Assembly: GCA_036245805.1 (NCBI GenBank)
Contig: BTRK01000006.1
Coordinates: 23,344,365-23,408,364 of the forward strand
From: Pristionchus mayeri
Taxonomy: Eukaryota; Nematoda; Chromadorea; Rhabditida; Neodiplogasteridae
DNA: 64,000 bases
Direction: 5' to 3'
The translations under genes were made by a program, and so were the position numbers. The notes beneath the pieces were generated by a model. That model saw nothing but the letters and a program-made list of their open reading frames with translations, had not been told where the DNA came from and did no database searches. This document shows positions 14,301 through 23,561 of the stretch, piece after piece (within the stretch, counting starts at the first letter, position 1; every line of letters begins with the position of its first letter).

Positions 14301-17300
14301 GAAGTGAGTATTTTTTAAATATATTTACAATTAAAAAAACAATATTATTTGGGTTAGTTTTGTTTGATTGTGGCACTGCATTATTATTGTTATATTTTAC
14401 GCGATATATTGAGACAGTAATTTTGGTACAGTTTGTACAGTATACAGTAGCATCACAGTTGATCATACTCTACTCATTATGGAATATGTATTGAATAGGC
14501 AGCGCTAGGGAGCACAAGGTGTCTGAGATGGTATAATGGAAAAAAAACGTCTAGAAGGACGGCGTCCGACGTCCTTTTCAGCCCGAGAGTGGAGGCAGGT
14601 GGAGTGATGACGTCTCATAGGAAAAGTATTCTGAGGACGAATATTAGAAAAGCAGGGGGGGCACGTATGGATGAAAATATATTAAATGAAAGTGTTGGTA
14701 ATAGGTTAGAATCGTGTTTGGTTTACCGTAGCAAGGGAACTGTTCAACTACCACCATAGTTGAATCGTTCGGCTATGTGTAGTTTGCACAATATAATCTA
14801 GTTAATCGGATGACTATTGATATTTCCTTCAGGAAAGGACTTGTTCTCCACAAGTAGTGAAGTTTATCGTCGATTTTTTCTCGAATTTATTGTCTTCAAC
14901 TTACACAGGTACGCTGCCATTTATATTTATAAAAATGGATTGTTTGTATTTACATTTCGAAAAAGTCAAAACTAAAGAGTAATTGGTAGTTTATAAACCA
15001 AGTTGTGGTTCCGACGAAGTACCATCTCCCTAGTACCCTAGAGAGCGCATTTAGTTTGCGACGTTTGGTCTCTCCTGAGTACTGTAGATCGACTATCCAT
15101 CTCAGCCGTGACGTTTGGTCTCTCCTGAGTACTGTAGATCGACTATCAATCTCAGCCGTGTTTACCACTCCATCCCTATCGTGATGGGGGCACGTTGCCC
15201 GAATGTTAGAGTTGAGTCAACTAAATTTGGACCGATATTTGTTTTAAAATTGATGACAATTTTTTTGCGGATACAATGTGTACACAAATTATCAGGGCAA
15301 TAGCGTGTATAGTTACCAGTGCAAGGCGAGAGAATGGAATTGTATTGGTCGTGATTTCTTTGGGTTTAATTTTAAAAAATGTTAGTAGGCCATGCAATGT
15401 CTAGAATGTTACCATTATTTACCGTACATAGTCGATCATACAGTAACATCAGATTTCGAAATACACACCCACTTTGTCTCATTTAAAATTAGACATTTTA
15501 GCTCTGTGATGCAATCCCGTGTGCGCCCGCGCGTTCCTACGTGCATAGCGCTTGGTGGGCGTGTGCTATCCGCCTTCTGAAAAATATCTTGGTGTATGAA
15601 AAAACTTTTTCGATACCGTATCCTTCCGAAATCTATTTTGGTTTTTTAACCCAAATCTTTCAACTGGGTTACTTATCAATATATGCTGTGCTCGTTGAAC
15701 AGTACCGTGCTACCGTAATCCACACGATGCAGTCGATCACTAACATTTTAAAATAATTTGTTTATCTGATAATGGTAGCTATGTAGCACAGATTTTATAC
15801 GGTAGTGGACACAATGTTTTTACTAGTTACGGTATGTCTTAACATACCGTAACTAGTAAAAACATGTTGACCGTCACCGCCTATATTTTGTGTATTACTT
15901 GCTATGAATTGATTTCATTACTGTTTTATTTATTGTGTTTTTTATACTAATTTCAGATGAATTGTGACTGCAATGAACTTCATTGTTCCAAGCGTGTGCT
16001 CTTCCAACAAGGTAAGTGATGTCGATACACCAAGTCTCATCATTTGAGATTAGAACATCAGTTTCCTCCTCGCTCGGTGATCGACAACTGACGAATGAAG
16101 AGTTCACGGGCAACTGTTCCGATAATGAAATGGACGGTGATCTCGAAGACGACCAATGTGTACACAGGTGTGCCTACTTTTGCATGTAGAGTAAATATTG
16201 GTGCAATAATTCCCGTTCATGTGCAACAATTATAGTGATGGTCCATCTGCTATGGATTACTCGCTTGCGAGTGAACACGGAGAAAGTGAGCCGGATGCTC
16301 AAACGGAAACTAAATGTTTGTGTATTCCGTACGGTTGTACATGAACATGTTTCGTATAGTGTCGGCTGCCGATAGAATTCTATGTGCATCGGCATTCTAT
16401 CTCGCACATAACATGAGCAAAGACGCATTCGTTGATCTCCAACGATTGAGCCCGTCTCCTATTCTATTTTCTACGGTATACTTTTGCATGGTTTACTTTT
16501 TTTTCATTGATTCCTTCTATTTTATCGACGTACACATCTTTAAGGTTTCCAAAATTCTGAAAAACGCGAATGCAGAGTGTGAAAAAATCATTCGCTGCTT
16601 CGGATGTGGTGCATCTCTCGACAGCAGTCGATCAGTTTGCTGCTCGTAAGCTCTCACATTTGTGAGTGTACATTTTGTTATAGGTCTCAGCAGCTAGCTG
16701 CATTATCGAAGGTATCTATCCGCGAGGTATACTCACGAATTGTAAGGAGGAACCTGGATGAAATTATCGCTACTCACGATTTGTTCCATCAGGGGTTTGT
16801 CTCAATAGTATACTTGAAGTTCAAAATGTTTAGGCTGCCTACCAGCGGTCTTTCAAGAACTGATCGCTACAAGCAAGTGATTGAAACGAAAAATGAATTC
16901 GCTGCTCGTATTATTCGAACACCCATCCTGCTGAATGCTGATGGTTTCAGCAAGAGTGGATGCAGGTGTGTGTGCTCAATTTCTTATGTCATACCCTCTG
17001 GTAAACCAACAATCTTTTAGAGGCGAAGTATGGCCCGTGTTCTTCGCTCTTGTTGACTTACCTGATCGGGTGCGATGGAGGGCTTCCTCGTACGGTCTGC
17101 CGAGATGTGCAACTCTACTGAGCTGCCGATTCAGTCACTCAGTCGCAAATGCGCTCTTTCACGGTATACAACACTTTTTGTGTCTGTTTACCTTGAAGTG
17201 ACTACATTATAGGATTGCACGAAGAGTTTGTCGACCTGTGCACGAATCCTGTTAGATTACACCACAACGGACAAGAATTCAGCGTTTGCCCCACTCATTT

Positions 17301-20300
17301 GTGTCTGACATCGCAGTTAGTCATTGCAGTGCATGATGATGTTAAACTATTATTTAAGGCGACCGTGAAGATTTTCGATCTCGATCACTGGGCTCTCTCC
17401 AACGCCGAGGGATGCTCAATGTGCACCACGCGAGCAACACGCGACGGGTCGAGGAATGTTTGGGAGTTACGCCCTTGCACTACGCGAGAGTTGACGGACC
17501 ACTGTAAGTAGTTGAATGATGCGCCTTAAGCTAATGTTTCCTTCAATGCTAGCTCCTGGGGAGGCATCCAAACTGGCACCTCTTTCACTCGTTCGCGCCG
17601 AGTTTTTACACAATGACGCTTTCGGCTATATCAAGAGCATCGTGAGAAGTTTGTTTAATGCTTTTTGCTTGAAGGTTAAGAACACTATATCAGGGATATT
17701 TGGTGCTCCTGATTCAAGTGCATTCGGCAAGATGCTTTTGCGACGAGGGTCGACACTTATGTGCTCCGATAGTGTATCAAGCGCACGCCTACCAACCTCC
17801 AGGTGCAGTTCCTGACACATTGGATCGTTTCATTGATTACCATCTTCAGAGTACGAGATCTCCGCGTACCTACGGAGAATGGGAGATCATTGTGCGGTTC
17901 GGAATATGCAGTGTTGAGGCAACACTGCTATCACCAAATAGTGTTTGTTTTAGCTGGCAATGACAATTTTGCCCGTGGCCTGCCTCAATAGAGTCTTCGA
18001 AAACGATGTTGTAAACTCACTCTGTATCCTTCTCTCGATGAAAATGCGATTTGATCACGACCCGGATACTCTACAGGTAATGTATTTTGTCTCTGTGTTT
18101 ATTTAGTTAAAATTTGTTACAGAGAGCGTCTGCTGTCTATGACCAAATGATTAATGTGATCATAGAAATGTGGGATCAAGGATTCGGAGCTGCCTGCCGT
18201 ACACTCAAGTGTCATGTTCGCCATCAAATCATTATATAACACATTATATAACTCAACTACTTATAGCTGTCCCTCGTCCACGGCGCGCGGGACTATAACA
18301 TGTGGGGAACATGTGTTGAGCTTAGTGCGAATTCATTTGAAAGTGCTAATAGAATCTTGAAGACGAATATGCCCATGACGCTACAGCACGATCTACTTCA
18401 CCGTCGGTATTTAAATATATGCTATTTATTTAAGTTAATAGTTTTTTTTATAGATTTCTCCAATCCCAGTACGTTCTCGATCTCCTGTATTGCCGTCTCG
18501 ACGATGAATCGTGTGATGATGTCAAGGAGGAACTGTTTCGATCCATCGACGCACTCTCACATACGTCTACTGTTGTGCGCGGAGATTCGGTATGTGTTGC
18601 ATTCGACAGTAAATTTAGTTATAATCTTTGTTTTATTGTTTAGCTTTCGAGCCGTTTCAAGAATATAACTGGTATCAATCGGACAATTATGAGCTCTGCA
18701 ACGAGTGTGTGGTAAATGTATGAAGAATAAACGAAATCATTTCAAATGATTGCAGGCACCGGTGCGTGTTCAGGAACGTGATGTACTGCTCTGAGGAGAG
18801 CCAGAATTCCACCAAGAGTGATCATTCGATCGTCTTGTATCGAAGAGGCTGTTCAGTGAAGGTTGGGGTATGCCAGTTCTTCCATAGATGCTACATCAGG
18901 TACAGTTTTCCACTGATATTTAAAATCCATCCTTTCTAGGAGAATTTCGCGCAGTGCTCAAACAGTTGATAGTTGCGTCACCGTTTGGATCCATTTTGGC
19001 AGTGACGAGAGCAAACCCGCTCTACCAATGTTTGGCTCAAATCGATAAACTCGACTGGATTTGGCGGTGCAATGGAGTGATGAATCAGTATGACAACATT
19101 TCTACTCGAGATGTTATCACTCATTGCATTCGCATTTCTTTCGATGGAAATGATTTTATTGTTGCGCTGCCTCGCATGAATGTACATATTTAATGTGATG
19201 TTTGCTAAAGAATTCGTCTTTATTCCCTTGTTTCATCGTCGTTACCTGTTTTTTTCGGTAGTACTCCGATGATATGTACCTCTATTCAAATTCGCGTTAA
19301 CTAGAAAAAATAGTATTTAGAATGACTTCTATGGATCTAAAGTCTGCGATCAAGATACTTGCGGACAATGGGATATCCGCCGATGAAATCATTAAGATGA
19401 CTCGAAAGAACTCTGTCTTTGTAAGTGCACAGATTAAGAGGATCGAAAAGTAAAAACCAAGTTCCACTACTTTTAGAATGCGTTGTGGGGAGTCGAGGGG
19501 TCCTCGAACACCAGTTCTTCAAGAGGCTCGCCTACCTATTCCCCAATTTCTGCAAGTCCTGCAGCGAATGAGATCCCGAGTAACTCATGCCTGATCGCTC
19601 CACGATCCGTAAGTGTTTAGCAAAAATTGATTGGTATCGCGTTGTGAATACTTCGATGTCCATTGTAATATACTACAGATCCGCCAGTATCTAGAGTCAC
19701 CTCTTTCCTTCGAAACTCTTACGAAAATATCGAAGATGTCTGCGAATGACGTGAAGGTGAACCACAGTAGAAACACCATAGTTACTCATTACTTCCATTT
19801 TTTAGGAGATTGGAAGTTCGTTAACAATCGCCCCCATTCTCGACATGAGCTCTTTTAATCAGCAATTAAGCGAAGTATCCGAATCCCCGATCAGATCTCT
19901 TCTTGAGAGTATAATCACTGCTGTATGTTTGTTTTTTCCTCGATTATTTGACGGTTCCGGGCTAGATCGTAATATATATAGTTCCAGCATCAGCTAGGCG
20001 CACTTTTTCAAGAAGATGTGATGGAACGTCTCAAAGGAAAAGTGGACGCGCTAGAGAAGAGAACCGATACGCAGTTGGTTAGTAAAGAAGTCAACGTATC
20101 CCTAAGTATTACACTATACTTTGCAGTCCCGAACGAAAGCGAGAATTTCTGTTCTGGAAACTGCCTCCATCAAGGATCCCATAGTTAACGTCCTCGGATC
20201 CGTGAAGAACAGATCAATAAATGTTCTACAGTTACTGAAGAATCGATTTCATGAGTTTAGTACGCTATGCACTCCTAAACTCGTTGAATGTCTACTGGAC

Positions 20301-23300
20301 GTAATCATAATTGAGGCAAGCTTGTTCATGTCAAACGGTTACAATAAATATTTCTCAGTGTACAACGGACGATTACGCTTCAACGATCTCGATGGAAAGG
20401 AAAGGGATGTGTGGAGGCTTCGGTGGGACAAAACTATTCTCAATTCTTGAAGGTTATGATTTTGTGGGACTGGGGAAGGTTATCGTTTTCTCTTCCAGAG
20501 ATCTTTAGCGTTCTCCTAGGAGTTTCCTCATCCGATCATCTTCAATACCGTGAATTTCAAGCGGACTTTCGCGATGCTACAAAAATTGTTCTGTATGTTG
20601 TCCATCGGAATTAACTCAATTTAGAAGATTGTTTAGAAAGCGAATTCGTTAACGATATCAAGCCAGGAAGTACAAGATCCGAGTGTGCAGTGGAGATGTG
20701 ACGGAGAGAACGCAATTCAGACCATTGAAAAGGTGAACGCGTTTTACTCTTTTTTTAAAGTTTTAAATTTACACATCGGGTCTTCTCATCATCTTTCGAT
20801 CTCCGATGAAGAAGGAGAGGATGTATCGATGGAAAGGCGAGTTTGGGAGATTAGGACAACCAGAATGTTTTTGGTGCACCCTTTGCATATTTTTTTTTCG
20901 GATGGCAAACCATTTGTACTTTCATATTAAATATAATTTTCCCAGATCCAATTCACTTGCGAGGGAAGCCGACGAGTGCAGTGGAGGATCGCCTTCCAGG
21001 AGAAGGCGAGTTTAGGAGGGGAAACATGATCATTAGGGGTGGGGGTAGGATGAAGTTAGTGCAAAATCTCGTATTATTCTGTGGGTTGGCCCGAAAATGT
21101 ATTTTAGTGGCTAACCGTTTGTGCTTTTATTATATATATTCTTCCCAGTTCCACGCCAATCTCGACAGATTCAGACGAGTACAGTGCGGAACATGGATCT
21201 TCTCCCAGCTGCAGGCGAGTTTGGAAGGGAACATGATCATGGGGGTTGGGATAAAATTAGTTAAATTAATCATTCTTTCGTCTGTGTGTTGATGCGAAAA
21301 AGTATTTTAGTCGCAAAACATTGAGAGTACTTTCATAATAAAAATAATTTTCCCAGCTCCTCTTCACTTTCGAGGGACGCGCACCAGTCGGGTCAGGAAC
21401 ATGGCTCGCCTTCCAGGAAAAGGCGAGTTTGGGGAGCGAACATACTAATTTGGAGCGGTAGATAGGCTAAAAATGTCACTCCTAATTAATCTTGCATTAA
21501 AATCTGTACTTGCATTAAAAATCTAATTTTCCCAGTTCAACATCGCTCTCGATGGGCGCGGGCGACGGCCGTCGATCACCTTTTCAAAGAAGGTGAGCTT
21601 GGAGGGGAATAAAATGGTTAGAGGGAGAGTGATAGATTTAGTTTTCTAGTAGCACTATTCTTCGGCCTATGCGAATTTGGAAGCTGAAAAAAATATAAAA
21701 TATATTTTTATATATATCTGAAAAATTGCGTTATTGCTATTGTGTTCCAGGTCCTACTCACGACCAAAGAAGGAAGTCTGCGAAAATGAGGAAAACAGAA
21801 GTAAGAAAGTTCACTAATACATGTCAATTTAGTTATCAGAGATTGATGCTTAGTTTCAAAAATGCGGGAATTGCCTACTAGATCAACCATATTTTTTTTA
21901 CAGAAACAGATATCCTGAAACTGGAATGGTTGTAATAATAAAAAAATGCCCGAAAAATATTATAATTGATAATTCCATAGATGTGGCTGCACCTTGGTTG
22001 TACACATTTTTTTACTTTAGGAGGGGTACTGATTATAATTGAATACTGCCTGTTTGTTTATATTTGTTGAACGCGCATATTTGCAGGATTCCTCTCGTCA
22101 AGCCAAGATCCCTACGTACGACCAAGCCGAAGGTCACCGAACACAGGCGAGTACGGACGGGTGCCTTATTTTCGAGCCGGGGAAATATAATACAAATTAT
22201 AGTTTAAGTATTTCTTCTGTATCAGATTGACTGTCTGGTTATTGCAGAGTAGGCTAAAGAGACATAATAATTGTGCAAGATTGCAAATGATATGCTCGGA
22301 CCAGGATTCGAACCCAAGTGTTCCGCTTACCGGGCAGATATCATAACCACTAGACCAGTGGTTATGATATATATCCTTTGCAATCTTGCACGATGAGTAT
22401 TTCTTTACTACATGGGGAAGTTAGGGGAGGGGGGGGGGGGGGGGGTAAAAGGGAAGCTGTAAAACTGTTCCACACATAAAAGCAATCCCACTTTAAATTT
22501 CTAGATATGTTTACTGTATTTCCTAGAGTACCTGAAAAAAAGTTACCGTAATACTCATTTGGAAACATAAAATTGCTAATTGTAGAATGACGGGACGACC
22601 ACCTACCAGGGCCAAGTAATGATGGAGGATTCGGAAGAATTCCACTGTTTATAATTAGATAAGTTCTAATCCCTTGTTAAATAGAATCTTGATAATGAAA
22701 TTAATTCGTTGTGAAATAGTACCATTCTTTGTTCATGTTGTTTTTTCTCAAATTTAAAATACATGTAACATCACAAATTAACACTGTCGAAAAAATGCCT
22801 GTAGCATCACTAATTAGCACTGTTTGCTTGACTGTCGATTAACTTGTAATAGTATTTCATGATTTGTTGTCTTGTTCCATGAGACTGTGATATTGCCAGA
22901 AACAAATGATAATGAAGATTGTACCATTTAAAAGTGTCGTTGTAAAGGTGCGGGAAGAACCCTGACCAGAGGGAGCTGGATGGGGAAGGGAAGGGAAGTG
23001 GAATTGGGGTGGACGGCTAGTAGTCACTAGTGGGCGGGCCAGTAGTCCCTAGTAGGCGAGCCAGTAGTTCCTAGTAGGCGGGCCAGTAGTCACCAGTAGG
23101 CGGGCCAGTAGTCAGTGGTAGGCGGCTAGTGGCGGTGTCTCGCCGCCTACTACCTGCTACGTGGCCGCCTACTAAGTGCCACTGGCCCGCCTACTCGCTA
23201 TTCACGAGTTGAAGAGATTTTAGATTCAATTTCAATCCATTTTTTGCAATTGGGAGAGCAATTGGGATGAGTGCTGCGGCACAATGAACTCTCTCCTCTC

Positions 23301-23500
23301 TCTCACCGCAATAAATCCCTCTTCTCCATCTGCGATCCACACATTCTTCTTCGAGTCGAACTTCTTCGTCTGAGCAGCCAATGCCTGCACTCATCAATTT
23401 TAAATGTTCAATGTGTAATCATAGTTCCCATATCTCTTTGTTTCCGTACCTGCTCCTGACTCTGTCTCAGAAACTGCCATCCCTCATCTTGTTCCATCAT
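3224..23500 (-). CDS. Muscle-type myosin heavy chain (class II), partial at 3' end
   Basis: Actin-based motor of muscle thick filaments. The start is the ATG at 23500, directly behind an ATTTCAG acceptor, and opens [17 protein letters not shown]. Exon 2 is 23307-23384 and exon 3 is 11322-11378, separated by an 11.9 kb intron. Then follow the P-loop (10466-10533), switch I (9878-10014), switch II (7463-7515), the actin-binding and converter region (about 5586-7373), an IQ-type lever (5320-5540) and heptad-repeat rod exons down to 3224. About 40 exons, mostly 50-140 nt, are visible, covering about 1190 residues. The family is about 1950 residues long, so roughly the last 750 residues of rod lie beyond the left edge. 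Nematodes have several paralogues (UNC-54 and the MYO proteins). The motor is clear but I cannot say which orthologue this is. Single exon boundaries were read by eye. Confidence 0.95.
7463..7515 (-). other. Myosin switch II exon
   Basis: The minus strand encodes [16 protein letters not shown], the switch II motif DIAGFE with the aspartate and glutamate that couple to switch I. The next exon, about 7285-7373, reads [20 protein letters not shown], the start of the relay helix. Confidence 0.93.
7932..9030. repeat. About 1.1 kb foldback element in a myosin intron
   Basis: The arms are near-complementary around a centre at about 8480. Left-arm sequences GGCACCATCGAAAAATGGT (about 7972) and the TTTGATCATTTCCC segment return as reverse complement at about 8970 and 8840. 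The outermost few dozen bases match only with gaps (GCGTAAGA on both sides). The centre is a polypyrimidine/polypurine segment. It lies entirely in the intron between the exon ending [20 protein letters not shown] (about 9137-9215) and the exon [17 protein letters not shown] (about 7858-7908). Open frames inside are mirror artefacts. Probably a non-autonomous DNA element; no clear target duplication was found. Confidence 0.88.
9878..10014 (-). other. Myosin switch I exon
   Basis: The minus strand encodes [16 protein letters not shown] followed by IRIHFN, the switch I loop (NNNSSRFGK) that senses ATP gamma-phosphate. All key residues (Asn, Ser, Ser, Arg) are present, so the motor looks catalytically intact. 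It ends ...EKSRVIKQ, which is conserved in class II motors. Confidence 0.93.
10466..10533 (-). other. Myosin P-loop exon
   Basis: The minus strand reads [20 protein letters not shown] and then two lysines. This is the Walker A nucleotide-binding loop GESGAGKT, diagnostic for myosin motors. The exon is bounded by a CAG acceptor at the high end and a GTAGG donor at the low end, and continues into the exon at about 10306-10415 ([15 protein letters not shown]). Confidence 0.95.
11487..11815 (+). repeat. Left terminal inverted repeat and subterminal repeat array
   Basis: After the first 70 bases the motif GTAGTAGGCGGCTAGTAGCA is repeated with variation about ten times to about 11800, first as direct copies of about 25-30 bp and then with inverted forms (GTCACTAGTAGGCGG, AGCCGGTAGCCGG). 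In CACTA/EnSpm elements such arrays are binding sites for the element's own accessory protein; here that role is inference. Confidence 0.85.
11850..12425. repeat. Self-complementary GGTACC satellite
   Basis: More than 30 copies of GGTACC or close variants occur in 575 bases, in units such as GTGGTACCACGATGGTACCA with ATGGGAATCAGT spacers. Because each unit is nearly its own reverse complement, the array can fold on itself and leaves long open frames on both strands, which are artefacts. The KpnI site GGTACC recurs throughout. It lies just inside the left subterminal array of the large transposon. Confidence 0.9.
12452..12820. mobile_element. 369 bp element with 19 bp perfect inverted repeats
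   Basis: ATAAACACTCGTGTAGCAT at 12452-12470 recurs exactly, reverse-complemented, at 12802-12820. Within it the ends CACTCGTG...CACGAGTG resemble the CACT...AGTG termini of CMC-type elements. The left copy also forms a second small hairpin with CACGAGTG at 12472-12479. No transposase fits inside. Probably a short non-autonomous element nested in the large transposon. Confidence 0.65.
13157..14303 (+). repeat. Array of five exon-like cassettes upstream of the transposase
   Basis: Five segments of 53-67 bases share the layout TTTGCAG or TTTTCAG acceptor, a related body (for example TTTAATTATATCAAG in the last two), and a GTGAGTATT donor. They occupy 13157-13221, 13339-13404, 13702-13754, 13868-13934 and 14238-14303, at pitches of about 182, 363, 166 and 370 bases. 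The intervening sequence is related too (TTTGAGCGT...CAGGCTTGATTTC). Their lengths do not keep a reading frame and several contain stops, so they look like duplicated untranslated leader exons of the transposase transcript. That they are spliced is inferred from the sites alone. Confidence 0.6.
15059..15158. repeat. 51 bp tandem duplication
   Basis: GACGTTTGGTCTCTCCTGAG and the following sequence through ATCTCAGCCGT occur twice in direct tandem with one mismatch. Nothing else is seen in the roughly 1.6 kb between the leader cassettes (end 14303) and the transposase start (15957), apart from AT-rich sequence and the hairpin at 15814-15865. Confidence 0.85.
15814..15865. repeat. Perfect 24 bp hairpin
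   Basis: Arm 15814-15837 (ATGTTTTTACTAGTTACGGT then ATGT) is exactly reverse-complementary to 15842-15865, with a 4-base loop. Weaker complementarity extends outward (GGTAGTGGACACA against TTGACCGTCACC). It lies about 90 bases before the transposase start inside the large transposon. It could be a transcript-end or leader structure or a tiny foldback insertion. Confidence 0.85.
15957..19193 (+). CDS. CMC/TNP2-type transposase, multi-exon
   Basis: Probably catalyses excision and insertion of the surrounding element. The start ATG (15957) sits directly behind a TTTCAG acceptor; exon 1 (15957-16011) encodes the Cys-rich [19 protein letters not shown] second exon (to about 16167) is acidic. Next come a Cys-containing exon ([15 protein letters not shown]), a helical region ([20 protein letters not shown]) and the core: [10 protein letters not shown], then [20 protein letters not shown], then [14 protein letters not shown]. 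This order, DG, WP...DLP and GC..C, matches TNP2-like transposases of CACTA and related elements. Downstream, [20 protein letters not shown] matches their FE-containing block. The last exon ends [19 protein letters not shown] and stop TAA at 19191-19193. Exon joins were placed by eye, so a small defect could be missed; no inactivating break is obvious. The family is recognised by motif, not by search. Confidence 0.72.
19322..22257 (+). CDS. Second transposon gene: coiled-coil protein with Ser-rich repeat exons
   Basis: Function unknown. It starts [20 protein letters not shown] just behind a TTTAG acceptor, 129 bases after the transposase stop. Exons follow encoding a Ser/Pro-rich stretch, a region [19 protein letters not shown], a short coiled coil ([19 protein letters not shown]), and a folded-looking domain ([20 protein letters not shown], about 20121-20450). 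Then come short Ser/acidic exons, four of which (20946-21592) are near-duplicates. Further exons follow at about 21750 and 22088. The last exon (22248-22257) would give R-V-G-stop. In CACTA elements the second gene (TnpA-like) binds subterminal repeats; by position and partner this is the natural analogue, but no homology is shown. The gene model, especially the 3' half with GC donors, is provisional. Confidence 0.55.
20946..21592 (+). repeat. Tandem array of four duplicated mini-exons
   Basis: Four exon-like units at 20946-21005 (60 nt), 21149-21214 (66), 21357-21422 (66) and 21536-21592 (57) each follow a TTCCCAG acceptor and end AG before GCGAGT (first three) or GTGAGC (fourth). All lengths are multiples of three, so any number can be included without a frame change. 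In the shared frame they encode related peptides, for example [20 protein letters not shown] and [20 protein letters not shown]. The intron parts are also related (ACATGATCAT after the donor). A diverged earlier copy lies at about 20780-20840 ([18 protein letters not shown]). Pitches are 203, 208 and 179 bases. Confidence 0.75.
22273..22391 (-). mobile_element. 119 bp inverted-repeat element containing a tRNA-like sequence
   Basis: GTGCAAGATTGCAAA (22273-22287) is exactly reverse-complementary to 22377-22391. Between them the minus strand reads a tRNA-like sequence with consensus pol III boxes: A box TGGTCTAGTGG (about 22347-22357) and B box GGTTCGAATCC (22303-22313). An anticodon-like arm lies between (loop CCGGTAA, C instead of the usual U at position 33). 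The 3' end GGTCCGAGCA has no complementary 5' acceptor strand, so it is not an intact tRNA gene. A second inner hairpin ATATCATAACCACT...AGTGGTTATGATAT overlaps the A box. Best read as a tRNA-derived, SINE-like or foldback element. Confidence 0.7.
22429..22445 (+). repeat. 17-base poly-G tract
   Basis: An uninterrupted run of 17 G near the right end of the large transposon. The 600 bases from here to the right subterminal array (about 22995) hold no gene that I can see; they are AT-rich with no long matched frame. Confidence 0.95.
22995..23208 (-). repeat. Right terminal inverted repeat and subterminal array
   Basis: Five direct copies of a unit of about 30 bp (GGCGGGCCAGTAGTC plus CTAGTA variants) lie at about 23010-23130. 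They are followed by the terminal repeat, which reads inverted to the left end: GCCTACTAAGTGCC, CCCGCCTACT and finally TTCACGAG at 23201-23208. The last myosin intron bases and the acceptor-side exon 2 donor (23301-23306) lie only about 100 bases further on. Confidence 0.85.
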
Positions 23501-23561
23501 CTGAAATCATTGACTTCGAAAGTGGTATAGGACGCCGTACTCCTAAGAATCGAACAAACGT

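Larger units (their letters stand above)
11487..23208 (+). mobile_element. 11.7 kb CMC-like DNA transposon inside the myosin intron
   Basis: Both ends carry a terminal inverted repeat of about 70 bp that begins CTCGTGAATCGCGGGTAGGC on the left and, reverse-complemented, CTCGTGAATAGCGAGTAGGC on the right. About 60 of 70 positions match. Inside are subterminal repeat arrays, a GGTACC satellite, a small TIR element, an array of exon-like cassettes, a transposase gene (15957-19193), a second gene (19322-22257) and a tRNA-like hairpin. The element makes up 98 percent of the 11,928-base intron; removing it leaves about 206 bases. The flanks share only TT next to each end, so the target-site duplication is unclear. 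Two genes plus subterminal repeats recall CACTA/EnSpm elements, but the ends do not start CACTA. The boundaries come from the TIR alignment and the superfamily from protein features. Confidence 0.82.
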
